64,000 bases of DNA from Parashewanella tropica (GCF_004358445.1 NZ_CP037951.1:18501-82500), one strand, 5' to 3'; counted from the first letter of the stretch, positions 20,373-30,221 are shown. A program made the numbers and translations. Notes: generated by a model from the sequence alone, not told the origin.

Positions 20373-21446
20373 GTGGTGAATTCTCCAAGTTTTTTATTTG
20401 TTCCGGTATCATCAACAGAAGGGATTGGCGAATATATGCGATCAATGATCGTTGCCCAATCTGTTGCTGAAGCGTGGCCGCAAGCTAACATCGCTTTTGT
20501 GCTCAATAGAAATGCACCCTATGCTGAACACTGTCCTTTCAAAACCTATTTATTGGATAGCAGCCCAACAAAAGATTCAGACTCAGTGAATCAAATTATC
20601 AGAGATATTTGTCCAGATATTGTGGTATTTGATGCGTCAGGTAGACAGTCGCAATTAAAACAAGCAAAAAAAGTTGGAGCGACGACGGTCTTTTTTAGTC
20701 AACACGCGAAGAAACGTCGCAAGGGTTTGAAATTGGGCAGGGCCAAATGGACCGATCATCATTTTGTGGTTCAGCCCGAATACGCGATTAAGCCACTATC
20801 ATGGCTTGAACGCTTGAACATCAGGTTATTTAATCTTACTCCTCCTAAGTCTATTGGGGTGGTATTTCGCCCTGCTGAATCAACACTCAAAGAGCAGTTA
20901 CAACAGCAGTACCAACTTTGTGATAAAGACTATGTCCTGTTTAGCGCAGGCTCTGGGGGTCATCAGTTTGGAGATCATGCCGCTTCCGAAGTCATGTTTT
21001 CACAAGCGTCAAGAGTTGCAGCTAGCCTCAATGTGAAAACCGTTGTTGTGATGGGCTGTAATTATACTGGTGAGTTACCACAGTCCACAGATTCAGTCGA
21101 GGTGATTTCAGCCCTTGATAATCAGGCGTTTATCACTTTGTTGTCAGGGGCAAAAGCGGCGGTGCTGAGTGGAGGGGGAACCATGTTGCAGTCAATCGCA
21201 TTAACGATCCCCACATTTGCGATAGCGGTTTCGAAAGATCAACCCAATCGTATAAAAGCTTGTTTATCCCAAAACTTGATTTGTACCGCAACAGAAGACA
21301 CGTTAGAGCATGCATTAGATGACTTTTTAAAGCCAAACTCATTAACCCATTGGCAGAAGAAGTTACAACTACAACCATCCGGTAATGGTGTCCCTTATCT
21401 AATACAAAAATTTAGTCAGATACTAGAGGGCGTTGATCTTTCTTGA
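20373..21446 (+). CDS. GT-B fold glycosyltransferase-like protein
   Basis: The protein is about 357 aa and I recognise only its general fold. A Rossmann-like N-terminal part contains ICPDIVVFDASGRQSQLKQA. The C-terminal half has YVLFSAGSGGHQFGD and AAVLSGGGTMLQSIALTIPT, resembling the UDP-sugar-binding half of MurG-like enzymes. The GTG at 20373, 7 bp after GAGG, is the preferred start; a GTG at 20346 inside the previous gene is also open. It lies after the heptosyltransferase, so an LPS or capsule sugar transferase is likely. Confidence 0.65.
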   Translation: MVNSPSFLFVPVSSTEGIGEYMRSMIVAQSVAEAWPQANIAFVLNRNAPYAEHCPFKTYLLDSSPTKDSDSVNQIIRDICPDIVVFDASGRQSQLKQAKKVGATTVFFSQHAKKRRKGLKLGRAKWTDHHFVVQPEYAIKPLSWLERLNIRLFNLTPPKSIGVVFRPAESTLKEQLQQQYQLCDKDYVLFSAGSGGHQFGDHAASEVMFSQASRVAASLNVKTVVVMGCNYTGELPQSTDSVEVISALDNQAFITLLSGAKAAVLSGGGTMLQSIALTIPTFAIAVSKDQPNRIKACLSQNLICTATEDTLEHALDDFLKPNSLTHWQKKLQLQPSGNGVPYLIQKFSQILEGVDLS

Positions 21447-21457
21447 TTGTTTTTGCA

Positions 21458-21513
21458 GCGATAAATGAGCAGAGGCATATCAGCACTGCTCACGTGGCAT
21501 ATCACTTTATCGC
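21458..21513. repeat. Nested inverted repeat between convergent glycosyltransferase genes
   Basis: Outer arms GCGATAAA and TTTATCGC enclose inner arms GAGCAG and CTGCTC. The stretch GGCATATCA also occurs twice as a direct repeat at 21474 and 21496. The right arm overlaps the stop of the minus-strand gene. It may act as a bidirectional terminator, although T-runs are weak. Confidence 0.4.
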
Positions 21514-22496
21514 CGAGAGCGCCCTAATAAAGGGTAAATACACTTGTTAATTCGATGACGCCAGACTAAGGGCAACCAGCGTTTACGATGCCGTAAGTGT
21601 TGGCTTTTTTCAGGAATGGTATTGAATAGCAATTTTGCCCATTGCTCACTGATCGCATCATCAGAGAACTCGATGGCTCGCTTATGGCCATTTTCCACCA
21701 TGGCTTGATAAAGAGCTGGCTCGTTTTTCAATTTCAATATGGCGGCTTTAGCTTCTTCCGCGGACGACACCTCAATGTAATCAAGGTCGGATTGTTTTAA
21801 TGCTTGATAGGCTGACTCTTTTCCCAAAATTGCAGGTATTCCAGCATGCCAGGCGTTATAGAGTTTTGTCGCGGGTTTGTGTGAAAAATTAAGCTTACAC
21901 TTAGGTCTTACTGCCAGCATAACATCGACGTTCTGGTAGTCGTTCCACATTACTTGCGTTTTACCTGATTCATCATCTGAAGTTGTGCTGTCTTTATGCC
22001 AGCTTAGCTGATTTTTTTGTAAAAACTGTTCCCACTCTGGCTGCTGAAATTCAGAGCTTAAGTTTTTATTGAATCCCTTAAATGACAATGTTGAAACCGT
22101 ATTTTCACGAGAGGGAGTTCTCGGTATTAAACAGGCTTGAGACCATAATGGAATGAAAAAATTATGCTGATCATCGACATAAGTTGGATTTTGCAGAAGT
22201 TCAAAATCAGCAATCATTGGACTGTTTAAGTCACCACGAACACACACCAAAATAAGAGACGGTGACGGGTTTAAAGCGAACAACGCTTTTTTATCTTTAG
22301 CGTGGAATACTACGATACCTGATTCAGGCAACCGATTACTGAGTTGAACAGGGTAATTTCGACTGACTAAATGTAAATAGGTCTGAGTGATCCAACAGTG
22401 TGGGGCTTCGACAAATAAATGCCAATGCTGACGCAAGTCGTAGTCAAGAAAAGGGGTAATATCTTTTTCGTTCGGCAGTAAAAAGGTTACGTTCAT
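21507..22496 (-). CDS. Glycosyltransferase-like protein, LPS cluster
   Basis: This 329-aa protein lacks a signal peptide. The C-terminal region KPATKLYNAWHAGIPAILGKESAY, then LDYIEVSSAEEAKAAILKL, resembles the donor domain of GT1/GT4-type transferases, where the loop before G-P-A-I-L binds the sugar nucleotide. The N-terminal half is not recognisable. It is on the minus strand next to a GT25 gene, which supports an LPS core role. Confidence in the exact family is low. Confidence 0.55.
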   Translation of the reverse strand: MNVTFLLPNEKDITPFLDYDLRQHWHLFVEAPHCWITQTYLHLVSRNYPVQLSNRLPESGIVVFHAKDKKALFALNPSPSLILVCVRGDLNSPMIADFELLQNPTYVDDQHNFFIPLWSQACLIPRTPSRENTVSTLSFKGFNKNLSSEFQQPEWEQFLQKNQLSWHKDSTTSDDESGKTQVMWNDYQNVDVMLAVRPKCKLNFSHKPATKLYNAWHAGIPAILGKESAYQALKQSDLDYIEVSSAEEAKAAILKLKNEPALYQAMVENGHKRAIEFSDDAISEQWAKLLFNTIPEKSQHLRHRKRWLPLVWRHRINKCIYPLLGRSRR

Positions 22497-22569
22497 TGGT
22501 CCATGCTTTATTTAGAAAGTGTGTCAGTAATGGTGTTCATTGAAATGTGTGAAACTATCAGAGGCTAAC

Positions 22570-23319
22570 TCAGTTCGAGGGTCTGATTATTTCATTAAGT
22601 GATGCGGATTGAAATAAGCGTTGTCTCATTAATCTCAAACGAAACTTAACATTTCTCCAAAAAGTACTTCTATTGCCATGTCTTTTATTTGGGTTCATGG
22701 CAACAATCTCACTGTCGAAGCCGGCTTCGCAAACACAATAGGGTAATAGACCAATTAAGCGTAACTTAAGTTCACTGTGAAACTGCATATCTACATCAAC
22801 AGGTCTGAAAAAGCGTTGGCGGGAAAGTAGCTTTTGAGCCCCTTGGCGACTGATCACATAGCCAGTCGTGCAATTTGGCACTCTTTTATAACTCACGCAG
22901 CTTATGTTATCTGAAATGGAAGTACACTCGGCCGGAGGGTTGTTACGGTTATCTGATAGCTTGATCAAATCCCAGTGTTGCAGTTGTTCAATACTGGATA
23001 CAATGGCAGGAAAGTCAGCAGATAAATTAATATCATCTTCTAAAACGATGGCATAGGGATCACCGGAATCCAAGAGTTGTTGCCATATCTGTCGATGGCT
23101 GGCGTAACACCCTATTTCTCCAACAGTCAGATTCCGCTTATGGTGTTGTTTATTGAGCAGAGGGTCATAGATTGCTTCGATTTCACTAGAAGAGAGAGCT
23201 GATCCAACAACCGCATTAAAGCGTGTGCCTTGTAGGCCAAGTTGAGAGAGTTGCTGCTGAAGGTGCTGCCAACGGGCTTTACTCGCAGGCATATTAACGA
23301 CATAAATAGTAGGTTGCAC
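22570..23319 (-). CDS. Glycosyltransferase family 25 (LPS biosynthesis)
   Basis: This 249-aa protein matches GT25. It starts IYVVNMPASKARWQHLQQQL, and has LTVGEIGCYASHRQIWQQLL followed by YAIVLEDDINL, which carries the EDD metal motif. TTGYVISRQGAQKLL lies further on. Members transfer galactose or other sugars to LPS core or lipooligosaccharide. The start is a GTG with CGAGGATT upstream. It sits between a glycosyltransferase-like gene and an acyltransferase gene on the same strand. Confidence 0.85.
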   Translation of the reverse strand: MQPTIYVVNMPASKARWQHLQQQLSQLGLQGTRFNAVVGSALSSSEIEAIYDPLLNKQHHKRNLTVGEIGCYASHRQIWQQLLDSGDPYAIVLEDDINLSADFPAIVSSIEQLQHWDLIKLSDNRNNPPAECTSISDNISCVSYKRVPNCTTGYVISRQGAQKLLSRQRFFRPVDVDMQFHSELKLRLIGLLPYCVCEAGFDSEIVAMNPNKRHGNRSTFWRNVKFRLRLMRQRLFQSASLNEIIRPSN

Positions 23320-23369
23320 AGCTGAATCCTCGATTATTATATTTATTGTTATGTCGATAATACCAAAAA

Positions 23370-23921
23370 TTAATCACTCGTATAGTCAGGAATCTCTTTA
23401 GGGTAACGCCCTTGAATGGTTCGATAGTATGACAAGATCTGATTCATATCCTCGTCAATATTGCCACTTGGAAACAACTTTGGCTCGATACGGACGGTTT
23501 TGTGCTGGTAATCAAAAGCCACACAGATAATTGGCACCTTGGCTTGAACGGCAATATGGTAAAACCCGGTTTTCCAGCGGTTTACTTTGCCGCGTGTGCC
23601 TTCAGGAGCCAAGGCGAGTGCAAAGTCTTTGCGAGTGGCAAATTGCTCGCATACGGCTTGTACTAAGTTGTTATTTTGGGTGCGGTTAACAGGCGTTCCA
23701 CCGAGTGCTCGAAACAGCCAACCCCAAGGCGGAATGAAGAGTTGATGTTTACCTAAAAAGTGAATTCGACGCTTGACGGCAGAGCGGGCTAAGATCCCAA
23801 TCACAAAATCCCAATTACTGGTATGTGGGGCGCCAATCAAAATAAACTGGCGATCGTTGGGTAATTGTCCTGTAATTGTCCAGCCAAATAGCTTCAGTAA
23901 CCACATCGAAAACGTTGCCAT
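23370..23921 (-). CDS. PlsC-type lysophospholipid acyltransferase family protein
   Basis: The protein is 183 aa, a minimal PlsC-like acyltransferase. The catalytic block is IGAPHTSNWDFVIG, a variant of the HX4D motif, with LFRALGGTPVNR and the acceptor-binding ALAPEGTRGKVNRWKTGFY. It is shorter than PlsC and has one weak N-terminal hydrophobic segment. It probably acylates a glycerophospholipid or related lipid at the inner membrane; the substrate is unknown. Confidence 0.85.
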   Translation of the reverse strand: MATFSMWLLKLFGWTITGQLPNDRQFILIGAPHTSNWDFVIGILARSAVKRRIHFLGKHQLFIPPWGWLFRALGGTPVNRTQNNNLVQAVCEQFATRKDFALALAPEGTRGKVNRWKTGFYHIAVQAKVPIICVAFDYQHKTVRIEPKLFPSGNIDEDMNQILSYYRTIQGRYPKEIPDYTSD

Positions 23922-23984
23922 TATGATCCATTTTTTAAAAGGTCTTAATGGCAGTTTTAGCGTATTTTTATCACTCTGTCGAGG

Positions 23985-25463
23985 TTAATGATGGTGGTGT
24001 GTTTTTATCGGTCCGCCCCACATTTGCTTTAAAAAGTTCCTTGGGCCTAGGCGTAATAAGCTCATTGAACAAAGCAGTCCAAGGACTAAAGCCGATACAG
24101 TGATGATGGTGACAGATTCATGATCTTGGATAGCAGAAAAGGCTATGGTGTTAGGAAATAACCAATACCCAATAATCACTGCCAGTGCACCAAGTAGGAT
24201 AGGTTTCAGTTGGTGCTTTAAGTGGGTTGCCGTCATCAATGGGGGTAAAATAAGGGTGCACAATATGGCTATTGTGTGCCATTGCTGAAATGCCAAGCTG
24301 GCCGCTAATACAGAAGCACTCAAGAGTGTGAAGCGGCAGATAATCAACAAAGGTAAGATTATCAATACTTGTATCGCAGCCAAAGAAAGAAGACCTGTTG
24401 GTTGTCCGATGATATTCATTAGCAGTAAGCTAAAAATCACTAAGGCGGCATTCCTATCAATTAAGGTTAATGAAGAGCTGTGATGATCTGAAGGTTTAGC
24501 GGGCGAATGATCGGTAAACTTGTAAACCACCAAGCCTGCTAACAATTGGAACAGAGCGTAAGGTAGCCCCAATACCAATAGAGTAAATAATACCACCTCT
24601 GGGGCTAGATGTTGGGGTAAAGCGTTTCTAAATGATGATGGTAACTTGTGTTGTAGGCTTAATCTTACAAATCCCAAAGCCAACGTTAGCAACATGATGG
24701 GCAAAATATCAATAACCCAATGCCAAAACATTGCCAGCTCATGTCCGGAAGTGTGCTGATGACGCTCTCCAAGTTCTGTGAACATGATAATGAACAACAA
24801 CCCTATGCCTAATAAGCTACCAATACCTGCATGGTACTCAGATCGGCCTTGCGGATCTTGGGGCTTATCAACGTGGGGCTGATGCAACACCACATGTAAG
24901 ATAGAGCCCGTTACAAAGGCCTGTAAGTACGCCGTGTTATCAAGCGATAAATGGGAAAGAAGTTGTTCTCCTAACACATAACCAATCGAAGTGAGTAGCA
25001 TCATTAACCCTAATACCACAGCCGCCCAGCGACTGCCCACTTGGGGTTTGAGTAACCACCAAATAGCAATGCCAACGGGAAGACGGTGTAAGATGATCCC
25101 CAAAGCTAATAGCGTCGAGTTTTCTGGTTGCTGGGCTAAGATTAAAGCGCCGCCATCGGTGAGAGTGTGTAACAGAAGCCCACCCACACCGAGTATCAAA
25201 GTGAGGTTGTGAGTTAACTCTGAGTGGCGATGAAAGATCCGCTCACTCATGGTTGGTCCCCACATACCAATCGCGACAAACAGCAATGTCAGCCATCCAC
25301 CGTGTTCAATCAACTCTGGCAAAATATGGATCAATACCAAGCCGCCAAGGGAGACAAAAATAAAACCATCAAGCCCTTTTTGTAATGCAGAGCCTGAAGC
25401 CAGTAGACGATAACAAATAGGGCCGGCAAGCAAGGCCATCAAACTGGCAATGAGATAGAGCAT
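23985..25463 (-). CDS. ZIP-like polytopic membrane protein
   Basis: The protein is 492 aa with about a dozen hydrophobic segments. The N-terminal half has HTLTDGGALILA (His99) and IILHRLPVGIAIWW (His126), which match the two metal-binding helices of ZIP transporters. IHILPELIEHGG earlier fits the same reading. The C-terminal half is a further set of membrane helices without a known motif, and the protein ends in four histidines. A divalent metal transporter is plausible, but the total length exceeds a normal ZIP protein. Confidence 0.55.
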   Translation of the reverse strand: MLYLIASLMALLAGPICYRLLASGSALQKGLDGFIFVSLGGLVLIHILPELIEHGGWLTLLFVAIGMWGPTMSERIFHRHSELTHNLTLILGVGGLLLHTLTDGGALILAQQPENSTLLALGIILHRLPVGIAIWWLLKPQVGSRWAAVVLGLMMLLTSIGYVLGEQLLSHLSLDNTAYLQAFVTGSILHVVLHQPHVDKPQDPQGRSEYHAGIGSLLGIGLLFIIMFTELGERHQHTSGHELAMFWHWVIDILPIMLLTLALGFVRLSLQHKLPSSFRNALPQHLAPEVVLFTLLVLGLPYALFQLLAGLVVYKFTDHSPAKPSDHHSSSLTLIDRNAALVIFSLLLMNIIGQPTGLLSLAAIQVLIILPLLIICRFTLLSASVLAASLAFQQWHTIAILCTLILPPLMTATHLKHQLKPILLGALAVIIGYWLFPNTIAFSAIQDHESVTIITVSALVLGLLCSMSLLRLGPRNFLKQMWGGPIKTHHHH

Positions 25464-25787
25464 GAAAAAACCTAGTATATTTAGAATCTTTCGACTCTAA
25501 TGGTGACAATACGGTGGAAACTTTGCTGCATTACGAAAAGGTTAGTGACAGCATGGCATAATTGTATATGGCATTTGCATTTACGCCAAAGCAATTATAA
25601 TCGTATTCTCAAATGCTTACTATTCCCATTTGTAATTTTGCGATATATATACTTGTGAGACTTAATTGTTAACGTCAGGTATTTTATTGTTTACTTAAGG
25701 TAAAGTTTACGGCTTTAGCCTCACTATTTCTCAAAAAGCAGATAGAATTACAATCATTCCTGTTTAACCCCAAATAAAAGACGCTTC
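25464..25787. other. Intergenic region between ZIP-like gene and marC-type gene
   Basis: This 324-bp AT-rich spacer separates two divergent genes and must hold both promoters. ATGGCAT occurs near 25553 with TATGGCAT near 25567, and AATTATAATCGTATTCTC near 25592 looks loosely like a metal-regulator box. None of these reaches a firm match to a known operator. No small open frame with a ribosome site was seen. Confidence 0.4.
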
Positions 25788-26381
25788 ATGGATATTCTCT
25801 CTGCTACCGTAATGCTATTTTTGATCATGGATCCCCTCGGGAACCTACCGATATTTGCTTCAATATTACGTCATATTGATCCAAAGAAGCGCCGTCGAGT
25901 GTTGATCCGTGAATTGTTAATATCACTTGGGATCATGCTGATATTTTTATATGCCGGTGAGGCCATGTTGGGCTTTTTAGGGCTCAGAACTGAATCTGTT
26001 AGTATTGCGGGTGGTATTATTTTATTCTTAATTGCGATTCGGATGATTTTCCCACAACCGGGTGGCGTGGTGGGGTTAGCCGCAGGTGAAGAGCCATTTA
26101 TTGTTCCGTTGGCTATTCCCTTAATGGCGGGGCCGTCGATTTTAGCAACCTTAATTTTATTAGCGCATACCGATAGCAGTCGTATGACAGACTGGACCAT
26201 TGCCTTGATCATTTCTTGGGGATTAAGTGCCATCATTTTGCTCTTTAACGGCCTGTTTACTAAGGTGCTTGGTGAGAAAGGGTTATCAGCCGTTGAGCGA
26301 TTGATGGGAATGGTACTGGTCATGATTTCAGTGCAAATGTTCCTTGATGGTATCGCAAAATATTTAGGAACGAATGCATAA
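25788..26381 (+). CDS. MarC family integral membrane protein (YhgN-like)
   Basis: The protein is 197 aa with six membrane segments. FLIMDPLGNLPIFASILRHID at the N-terminus and FIVPLAIPLMAGPSILATLILL in the middle are the MarC/YhgN family signatures. The transported substrate and physiological role of the family are uncertain, despite the old link to multiple antibiotic resistance. It is a single gene, convergent with ubiC across a strong hairpin. Confidence 0.9.
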   Translation: MDILSATVMLFLIMDPLGNLPIFASILRHIDPKKRRRVLIRELLISLGIMLIFLYAGEAMLGFLGLRTESVSIAGGIILFLIAIRMIFPQPGGVVGLAAGEEPFIVPLAIPLMAGPSILATLILLAHTDSSRMTDWTIALIISWGLSAIILLFNGLFTKVLGEKGLSAVERLMGMVLVMISVQMFLDGIAKYLGTNA

Positions 26382-26390
26382 AAAATGACG

Positions 26391-26437
26391 TAAAAAACTC
26401 AGCTATGAATACAACATTAAGGTATCCATGGCTGAGT
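26391..26437 (-). terminator. Rho-independent terminator of ubiC
   Basis: A 16-bp stem with a single mismatch, from ACTCAGCTATGAATAC and GTATCCATGGCTGAGT, has a 9-nt loop. On the minus strand it is followed at once by a run of six T residues. It begins 3 bp after the ubiC stop and also lies 16 bp after marC, where it could work less well in the other direction. Confidence 0.8.
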
Positions 26438-26439
26438 AG

Positions 26440-26997
26440 TTAAGCCATCTGTTCAATCATTCTCACCGCATGAGGCAGAAAAAACTCACTCACCGTCATT
26501 TGTTGGTCTTTATAGGTAAAGAAACGGCGCCTTCCCCATACTTGTTGACATGATTGCCCTAAAGAATGAGAGAGTTGACTGATGTTTCCGTTGGGGAGAG
26601 ATACCGCCACTTCAATATCATTCGGGATAAACTGATGATGACTATATAAAAGCTGTCCTAACGGTTTTGTCCCCAAGCCCTTAAAGTCGACTTGCGTTTG
26701 TTGCAGCAGTGGTTGTGGGATCAAAGTGCGGGCAAAGACCCAAGGAATATCATCCAAACACAACAAAACCTCCCGAACCCATACCTTAGATTGCTTAGGC
26801 ATTTCTTCTTCAAAAGGAGCAAGTAATGCTTCACCTAGCACTTTTACGTCAAATTTTTGGCAGCAAGCCTTAAGTTTTTCAGTTAAACTGCCGCTAGCAA
26901 GTAACCAAGATGTTAAATTTGCTGAATGATCAGGTAAACATGATTCACTTGACCAAGGAATGGGTTCACCATAGGGAAAACTGTGGGAAGGTGACAT
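26440..26997 (-). CDS. ubiC: Chorismate lyase UbiC
   Basis: This protein of about 185 aa matches UbiC. LTSWLLASGSLTEKLK corresponds to the N-terminal helix, VWVREVLLCLDDIPWVFARTLIP carries the conserved arginine, and the end has WGRRRFFTYKDQQMTVSEFFLP with the conserved glutamate. It converts chorismate to 4-hydroxybenzoate and pyruvate, the first committed step of ubiquinone synthesis. The start is uncertain: ATG 26997 gives the best family length and an MSPSHSFPYGEPI beginning, while ATGs at 27042 and 27060 are open but lack ribosome sites. Confidence 0.88.
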   Translation of the reverse strand: MSPSHSFPYGEPIPWSSESCLPDHSANLTSWLLASGSLTEKLKACCQKFDVKVLGEALLAPFEEEMPKQSKVWVREVLLCLDDIPWVFARTLIPQPLLQQTQVDFKGLGTKPLGQLLYSHHQFIPNDIEVAVSLPNGNISQLSHSLGQSCQQVWGRRRFFTYKDQQMTVSEFFLPHAVRMIEQMA

Positions 26998-27109
26998 TAA
27001 TGGCGTATCACTTTGTAGATAGTCAAAATCATAGTGTACCATAGACCGAATACCAATCATTCATGACATGAATAACAGACGAAAATAAGCGAATTTTTGG
27101 GGCAAAATA

Positions 27110-27520
27110 ATGAAAACGCGTTTTTGGCCAGTGATGTTGGCTGGACTTACTCTGCTCGTTTCGGGCTTTTTTGCAAAAGCAGAAGCAAAAATGGGGGAAT
27201 ACCTCTACTATGGCTTTGAGCCAGAGTTTGTGACCAACTATATTTCGTCCACTAGGGGTAAACTTGGATTTGTACGTGTTGGCATGGAGCTCATGGTGCA
27301 AGGCAGTGGAGACTTGGAGTTGGTTGAGCATCATGAGCCCTTACTTCGTTCTGCCATTCTAGAAATTCTTGGTCAGCAGACAGGTGGGCAGGTTAAGTCG
27401 ATCACAGGCCGCGAAGATATTCGAGAGGCATGCTTGCAACGTATTAACGAGTTATTGGAGCAGGAAACCGGTCGCCCGATTGTGACTAACGTGCTGATCA
27501 CTAAGTATCTTTATAACTAA
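27110..27520 (+). CDS. FliL-like basal-body-associated protein
   Basis: This 136-aa protein has an N-terminal signal or anchor, PVMLAGLTLLVSGFFAKAEA. The domain that follows, with GFVRVGMELMVQGSGDLELVEHHEPLLRSAIL and a C-terminal RINELLEQETGRPIVTNVLITKYLYN, resembles the periplasmic FliL domain. It is not in a flagellar operon, so it is a stand-alone paralogue, divergent from ubiC and convergent with pckA. Its function beyond the family name cannot be told. Confidence 0.78.
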   Translation: MKTRFWPVMLAGLTLLVSGFFAKAEAKMGEYLYYGFEPEFVTNYISSTRGKLGFVRVGMELMVQGSGDLELVEHHEPLLRSAILEILGQQTGGQVKSITGREDIREACLQRINELLEQETGRPIVTNVLITKYLYN

Positions 27521-27540
27521 GCTACCAGAAATTGAGCAAT

Positions 27541-27568
27541 AAAAAACCAGCCATTTGGCTGGTTTTTG
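27541..27568. terminator. Bidirectional rho-independent terminator
   Basis: AAAAACCAGCC and GGCTGGTTTTT pair around ATTT, with A-runs on the left and T-runs on the right. It therefore serves both the plus-strand FliL-like gene (stop 20 bp upstream) and the minus-strand pckA (stop 17 bp away). Confidence 0.9.
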
Positions 27569-27584
27569 TATAAATGAGTACAGT

Positions 27585-29129
27585 TTACAGTCTTGGCCCT
27601 GCTTGCTTAATCGCATCTGACACAGAGTATTTAGCAAAATTATCGGTAAATTCTTTCGCTAATTGCTGAGCGTACTTTTGATATTCACCTTTGTCATTCC
27701 AAGTATTTACTGGGTTTAATAGTTCATTATCAACACCTGAAACCGCCACAGGAATATTCAAGTTCAATAGCTCTAAATGAGTGGTTTCAACATCCGCTAG
27801 CTCACCAGACACAATCGCATCAATGATGGCGCGAGTGGTTGGGATATCAAAACGTTTGCCCACACCGTAAGCACCGCCAGTCCAACCCGTATTTACTAGG
27901 TATACTTGGCTACCGAATGATTCGATACGCTCCATCAATAGTTCAGCATAAACGCTGGCTGGGCGAGGGAAGAATGGTGCACCAAAACAAGTCGAGAATG
28001 TCGATTGAATTGCAGCGGTAGAGCCCATTTCAGTAGAGCCGACTTTAGCGGTATACCCAGATAAGAAATGAAAAGCGGCTTGCTCTTTAGTGAGTTTAGA
28101 TACAGGAGGCAGCACGCCTGAAACGTCACAGGTTAAGAACACAACAGCACGAGGTTCACCGCTACGGTTATCTTGTTTACGAAGCTCAACATGCTCAAGT
28201 GGATAAGCCGCGCGGCTGTTTTCCGTTAAGCTGGTGTCGTCAAAGTCAGGTGTGCGCGTTTCATCTAGCATTACGTTTTCAAGCACAGTACCAAAACGAA
28301 TAGCATTCCAAATCACAGGTTCGTTTTTCTGGCTTAAGTTAATGCATTTTGCGTAACAGCCGCCTTCAATATTGAATACGCCACCCGGTGCCCAGCCGTG
28401 CTCATCGTCACCAATCAAGAAACGCTTTGGATCGGCCGATAGCGTGGTTTTACCGGTACCTGATAAACCGAAGAATAAAGTCGTGTCACCCTCTGCGCCA
28501 ACATTGGCGGAGCAGTGCATTGGCAATACGCCTTTTGCTGGTAATAAGAAGTTTTGAACAGAGAACATCGACTTCTTCATTTCACCCGCGTACTTTAGGC
28601 CTGCAAGTAGGACTTTACGCTCAGCAAAGTTGATCACAACCGTGGCGTTAGAGTTAGTGCCATCACGCTCAGGGTCGCACTCAAAGCCAGGGGCGTTCAT
28701 GATTTGCCAAATCGCTTTGTCACCTTTATTAAAGGTTTCTGGTACGATGAACATGTTACGAGCAAATAAATGATGCCATGCATATTCCGTTGTCACACGA
28801 ACGGGAAGGTAATGTGCAGGATCGGCGCCTACTTCTAAGTCAGAAACAAACAGCTCTTCTTTTTCAGAAAGATAGGTTTCAACACGACTCCAAAGGGCGG
28901 TAAATGCTTCTGGAGCGAATGGCTTATTGACATTGCCCCAGTCGATATCCGCTTCACTGCTGGCTTCCTTCACAATAAAACGATCATTAGGCGAGCGACC
29001 TGTACGTTCTCCAGTGCGAGCCACAAGTGCACCTGCTGCGGTTAACTCGCTTTCTCCACGCTTTAATGACAGCTCAATTAATTCTGCAGGGGTAAGGTTA
29101 TGGTGTGTACGATGTGTTCCATCAGCCAT
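27585..29129 (-). CDS. pckA: Phosphoenolpyruvate carboxykinase (ATP)
   Basis: The protein is 514 aa, near the family norm. The nucleotide P-loop is [10 protein letters not shown] at 221-230, the metal-binding kinase-2 motif is IGDDEHGW near 239-246, and [12 protein letters not shown] and [10 protein letters not shown] are further ATP-type PEPCK signatures. It converts oxaloacetate and ATP to PEP, CO2 and ADP for gluconeogenesis. It is a single gene. A loose CRP-like half-site, TGTGA, lies about 100 bp upstream at 29228. Confidence 0.97.
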   Translation of the reverse strand: MADGTHRTHHNLTPAELIELSLKRGESELTAAGALVARTGERTGRSPNDRFIVKEASSEADIDWGNVNKPFAPEAFTALWSRVETYLSEKEELFVSDLEVGADPAHYLPVRVTTEYAWHHLFARNMFIVPETFNKGDKAIWQIMNAPGFECDPERDGTNSNATVVINFAERKVLLAGLKYAGEMKKSMFSVQNFLLPAKGVLPMHCSANVGAEGDTTLFFGLSGTGKTTLSADPKRFLIGDDEHGWAPGGVFNIEGGCYAKCINLSQKNEPVIWNAIRFGTVLENVMLDETRTPDFDDTSLTENSRAAYPLEHVELRKQDNRSGEPRAVVFLTCDVSGVLPPVSKLTKEQAAFHFLSGYTAKVGSTEMGSTAAIQSTFSTCFGAPFFPRPASVYAELLMERIESFGSQVYLVNTGWTGGAYGVGKRFDIPTTRAIIDAIVSGELADVETTHLELLNLNIPVAVSGVDNELLNPVNTWNDKGEYQKYAQQLAKEFTDNFAKYSVSDAIKQAGPRL

Positions 29130-29309
29130 AAGAAGGGTCTCCGTTACAATGCAAGATGTTAAAGCTCAAACCTATTTTAAGGACAGAATAAGAGCTGAAA
29201 TTGCCGCTTATAAACGGCATTATTATGTGTGACTTGAGCCACTAATTTTTATGCTGAGAATTGTAACTTAGTTGAAATAAAAAGCGATGAATTTTACGGC
29301 AGTGGACAT

Positions 29310-29334
29310 AAAAAAGCCGGGAATGATCCCGGCT
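29310..29334 (-). terminator. Rho-independent terminator of hslR-hslO
   Basis: AGCCGGG and CCCGGCT form a perfect 7-bp stem around a 6-nt loop. On the minus strand the stem is followed by six T residues. It starts 17 bp after the hslO stop. Confidence 0.85.
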
Positions 29335-29351
29335 ACGAATGTTTACACAGA

Positions 29352-30221
29352 TTATTGTACAGTATTAGAGGTATGAGCGTGGGCAAATAGCGCTGCGACG
29401 TCAATGCTGTCGAATTTATAATGGGTATTACAGTATTCACAACCCATCCTGATTTCGCCCAAATCAGCCAGCATGGCTTCGACTTCTGTTTGAGGTAATG
29501 ACAGCAGAGCTTGGCCTGTGCGTTCTTTGGAGCACGAACATTTAAAGCTGACATCTACAGGATCAAACAAGCGTACTTGCTCTTGGTGATACAGGCGATG
29601 CAACACTTCTGTTGCAGGTAAACCAAATAACTCTTCAGGCTTGATGGTGTGAGTCAGCTGAGTGAGATGATCGAAGTCATCATCCGATTTTACATTGTTG
29701 CCGCTCGCTGGAAGCACTTGCAAGAACATACCGCCTGCTTGTTTGCCGTCAGCAAATAACCATAAATGGGTCGGGAGCTGTTCTGATTGCATGAAATAAG
29801 CTTCAATACATTCAGCCAATGTGGGTTTGTTTAGCTCCACTACGCCTTGATAACGCTCACCGTCAGTTGGTGTTAAGGTGATCACCACATAACCTTTACC
29901 AAACATATCACTCAGGCTGGCATCATCGGCAATATTGCCTTCCCAGCGAGCGACACCACGATGTTGCTGCTTATCATTGCTGTTGATCACCGCTAATGAC
30001 ACTGGGCCATTACCTTGAATTTGTACCGCAATATCACCACTGAATTTTAATGTTGCAGTTAACAGTGATGTTGCCGCCATTAATTCCCCAAGCAATAGTT
30101 GCAGCGCTTTGGGGTAAGTGTGGGCATGAATGATTTGCTGATAACTGTCTTGCAGTTGAACCATTTCACCACGCACGTCGGCGTTATCGAACAAATAGCG
30201 ATGTAACTTGTCTATACTCAT
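29352..30221 (-). CDS. hslO: Hsp33 redox-regulated chaperone HslO
   Basis: The protein is about 289 aa and follows E. coli Hsp33 throughout. [18 protein letters not shown] starts it, [21 protein letters not shown] is in the core, and the zinc-binding redox switch has [10 protein letters not shown] and [10 protein letters not shown], giving the four cysteines. Oxidation of these cysteines turns on holdase activity in the cytosol. The ATG at 30221 is favoured, while a GTG at 30233 overlapping the hslR stop (GTGA) is also possible. It is coupled to hslR. Confidence 0.95.
   Translation of the reverse strand: MSIDKLHRYLFDNADVRGEMVQLQDSYQQIIHAHTYPKALQLLLGELMAATSLLTATLKFSGDIAVQIQGNGPVSLAVINSNDKQQHRGVARWEGNIADDASLSDMFGKGYVVITLTPTDGERYQGVVELNKPTLAECIEAYFMQSEQLPTHLWLFADGKQAGGMFLQVLPASGNNVKSDDDFDHLTQLTHTIKPEELFGLPATEVLHRLYHQEQVRLFDPVDVSFKCSCSKERTGQALLSLPQTEVEAMLADLGEIRMGCEYCNTHYKFDSIDVAALFAHAHTSNTVQ

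Noticed and set aside
25592..25609. Fur or Zur box before the ZIP-like gene
   Set aside because: The match to either consensus is poor and not palindromic enough.
29228..29243. CRP-like site upstream of pckA
   Set aside because: Only the TGTGA half is good; the other half reads CCACT, which is too weak to call.
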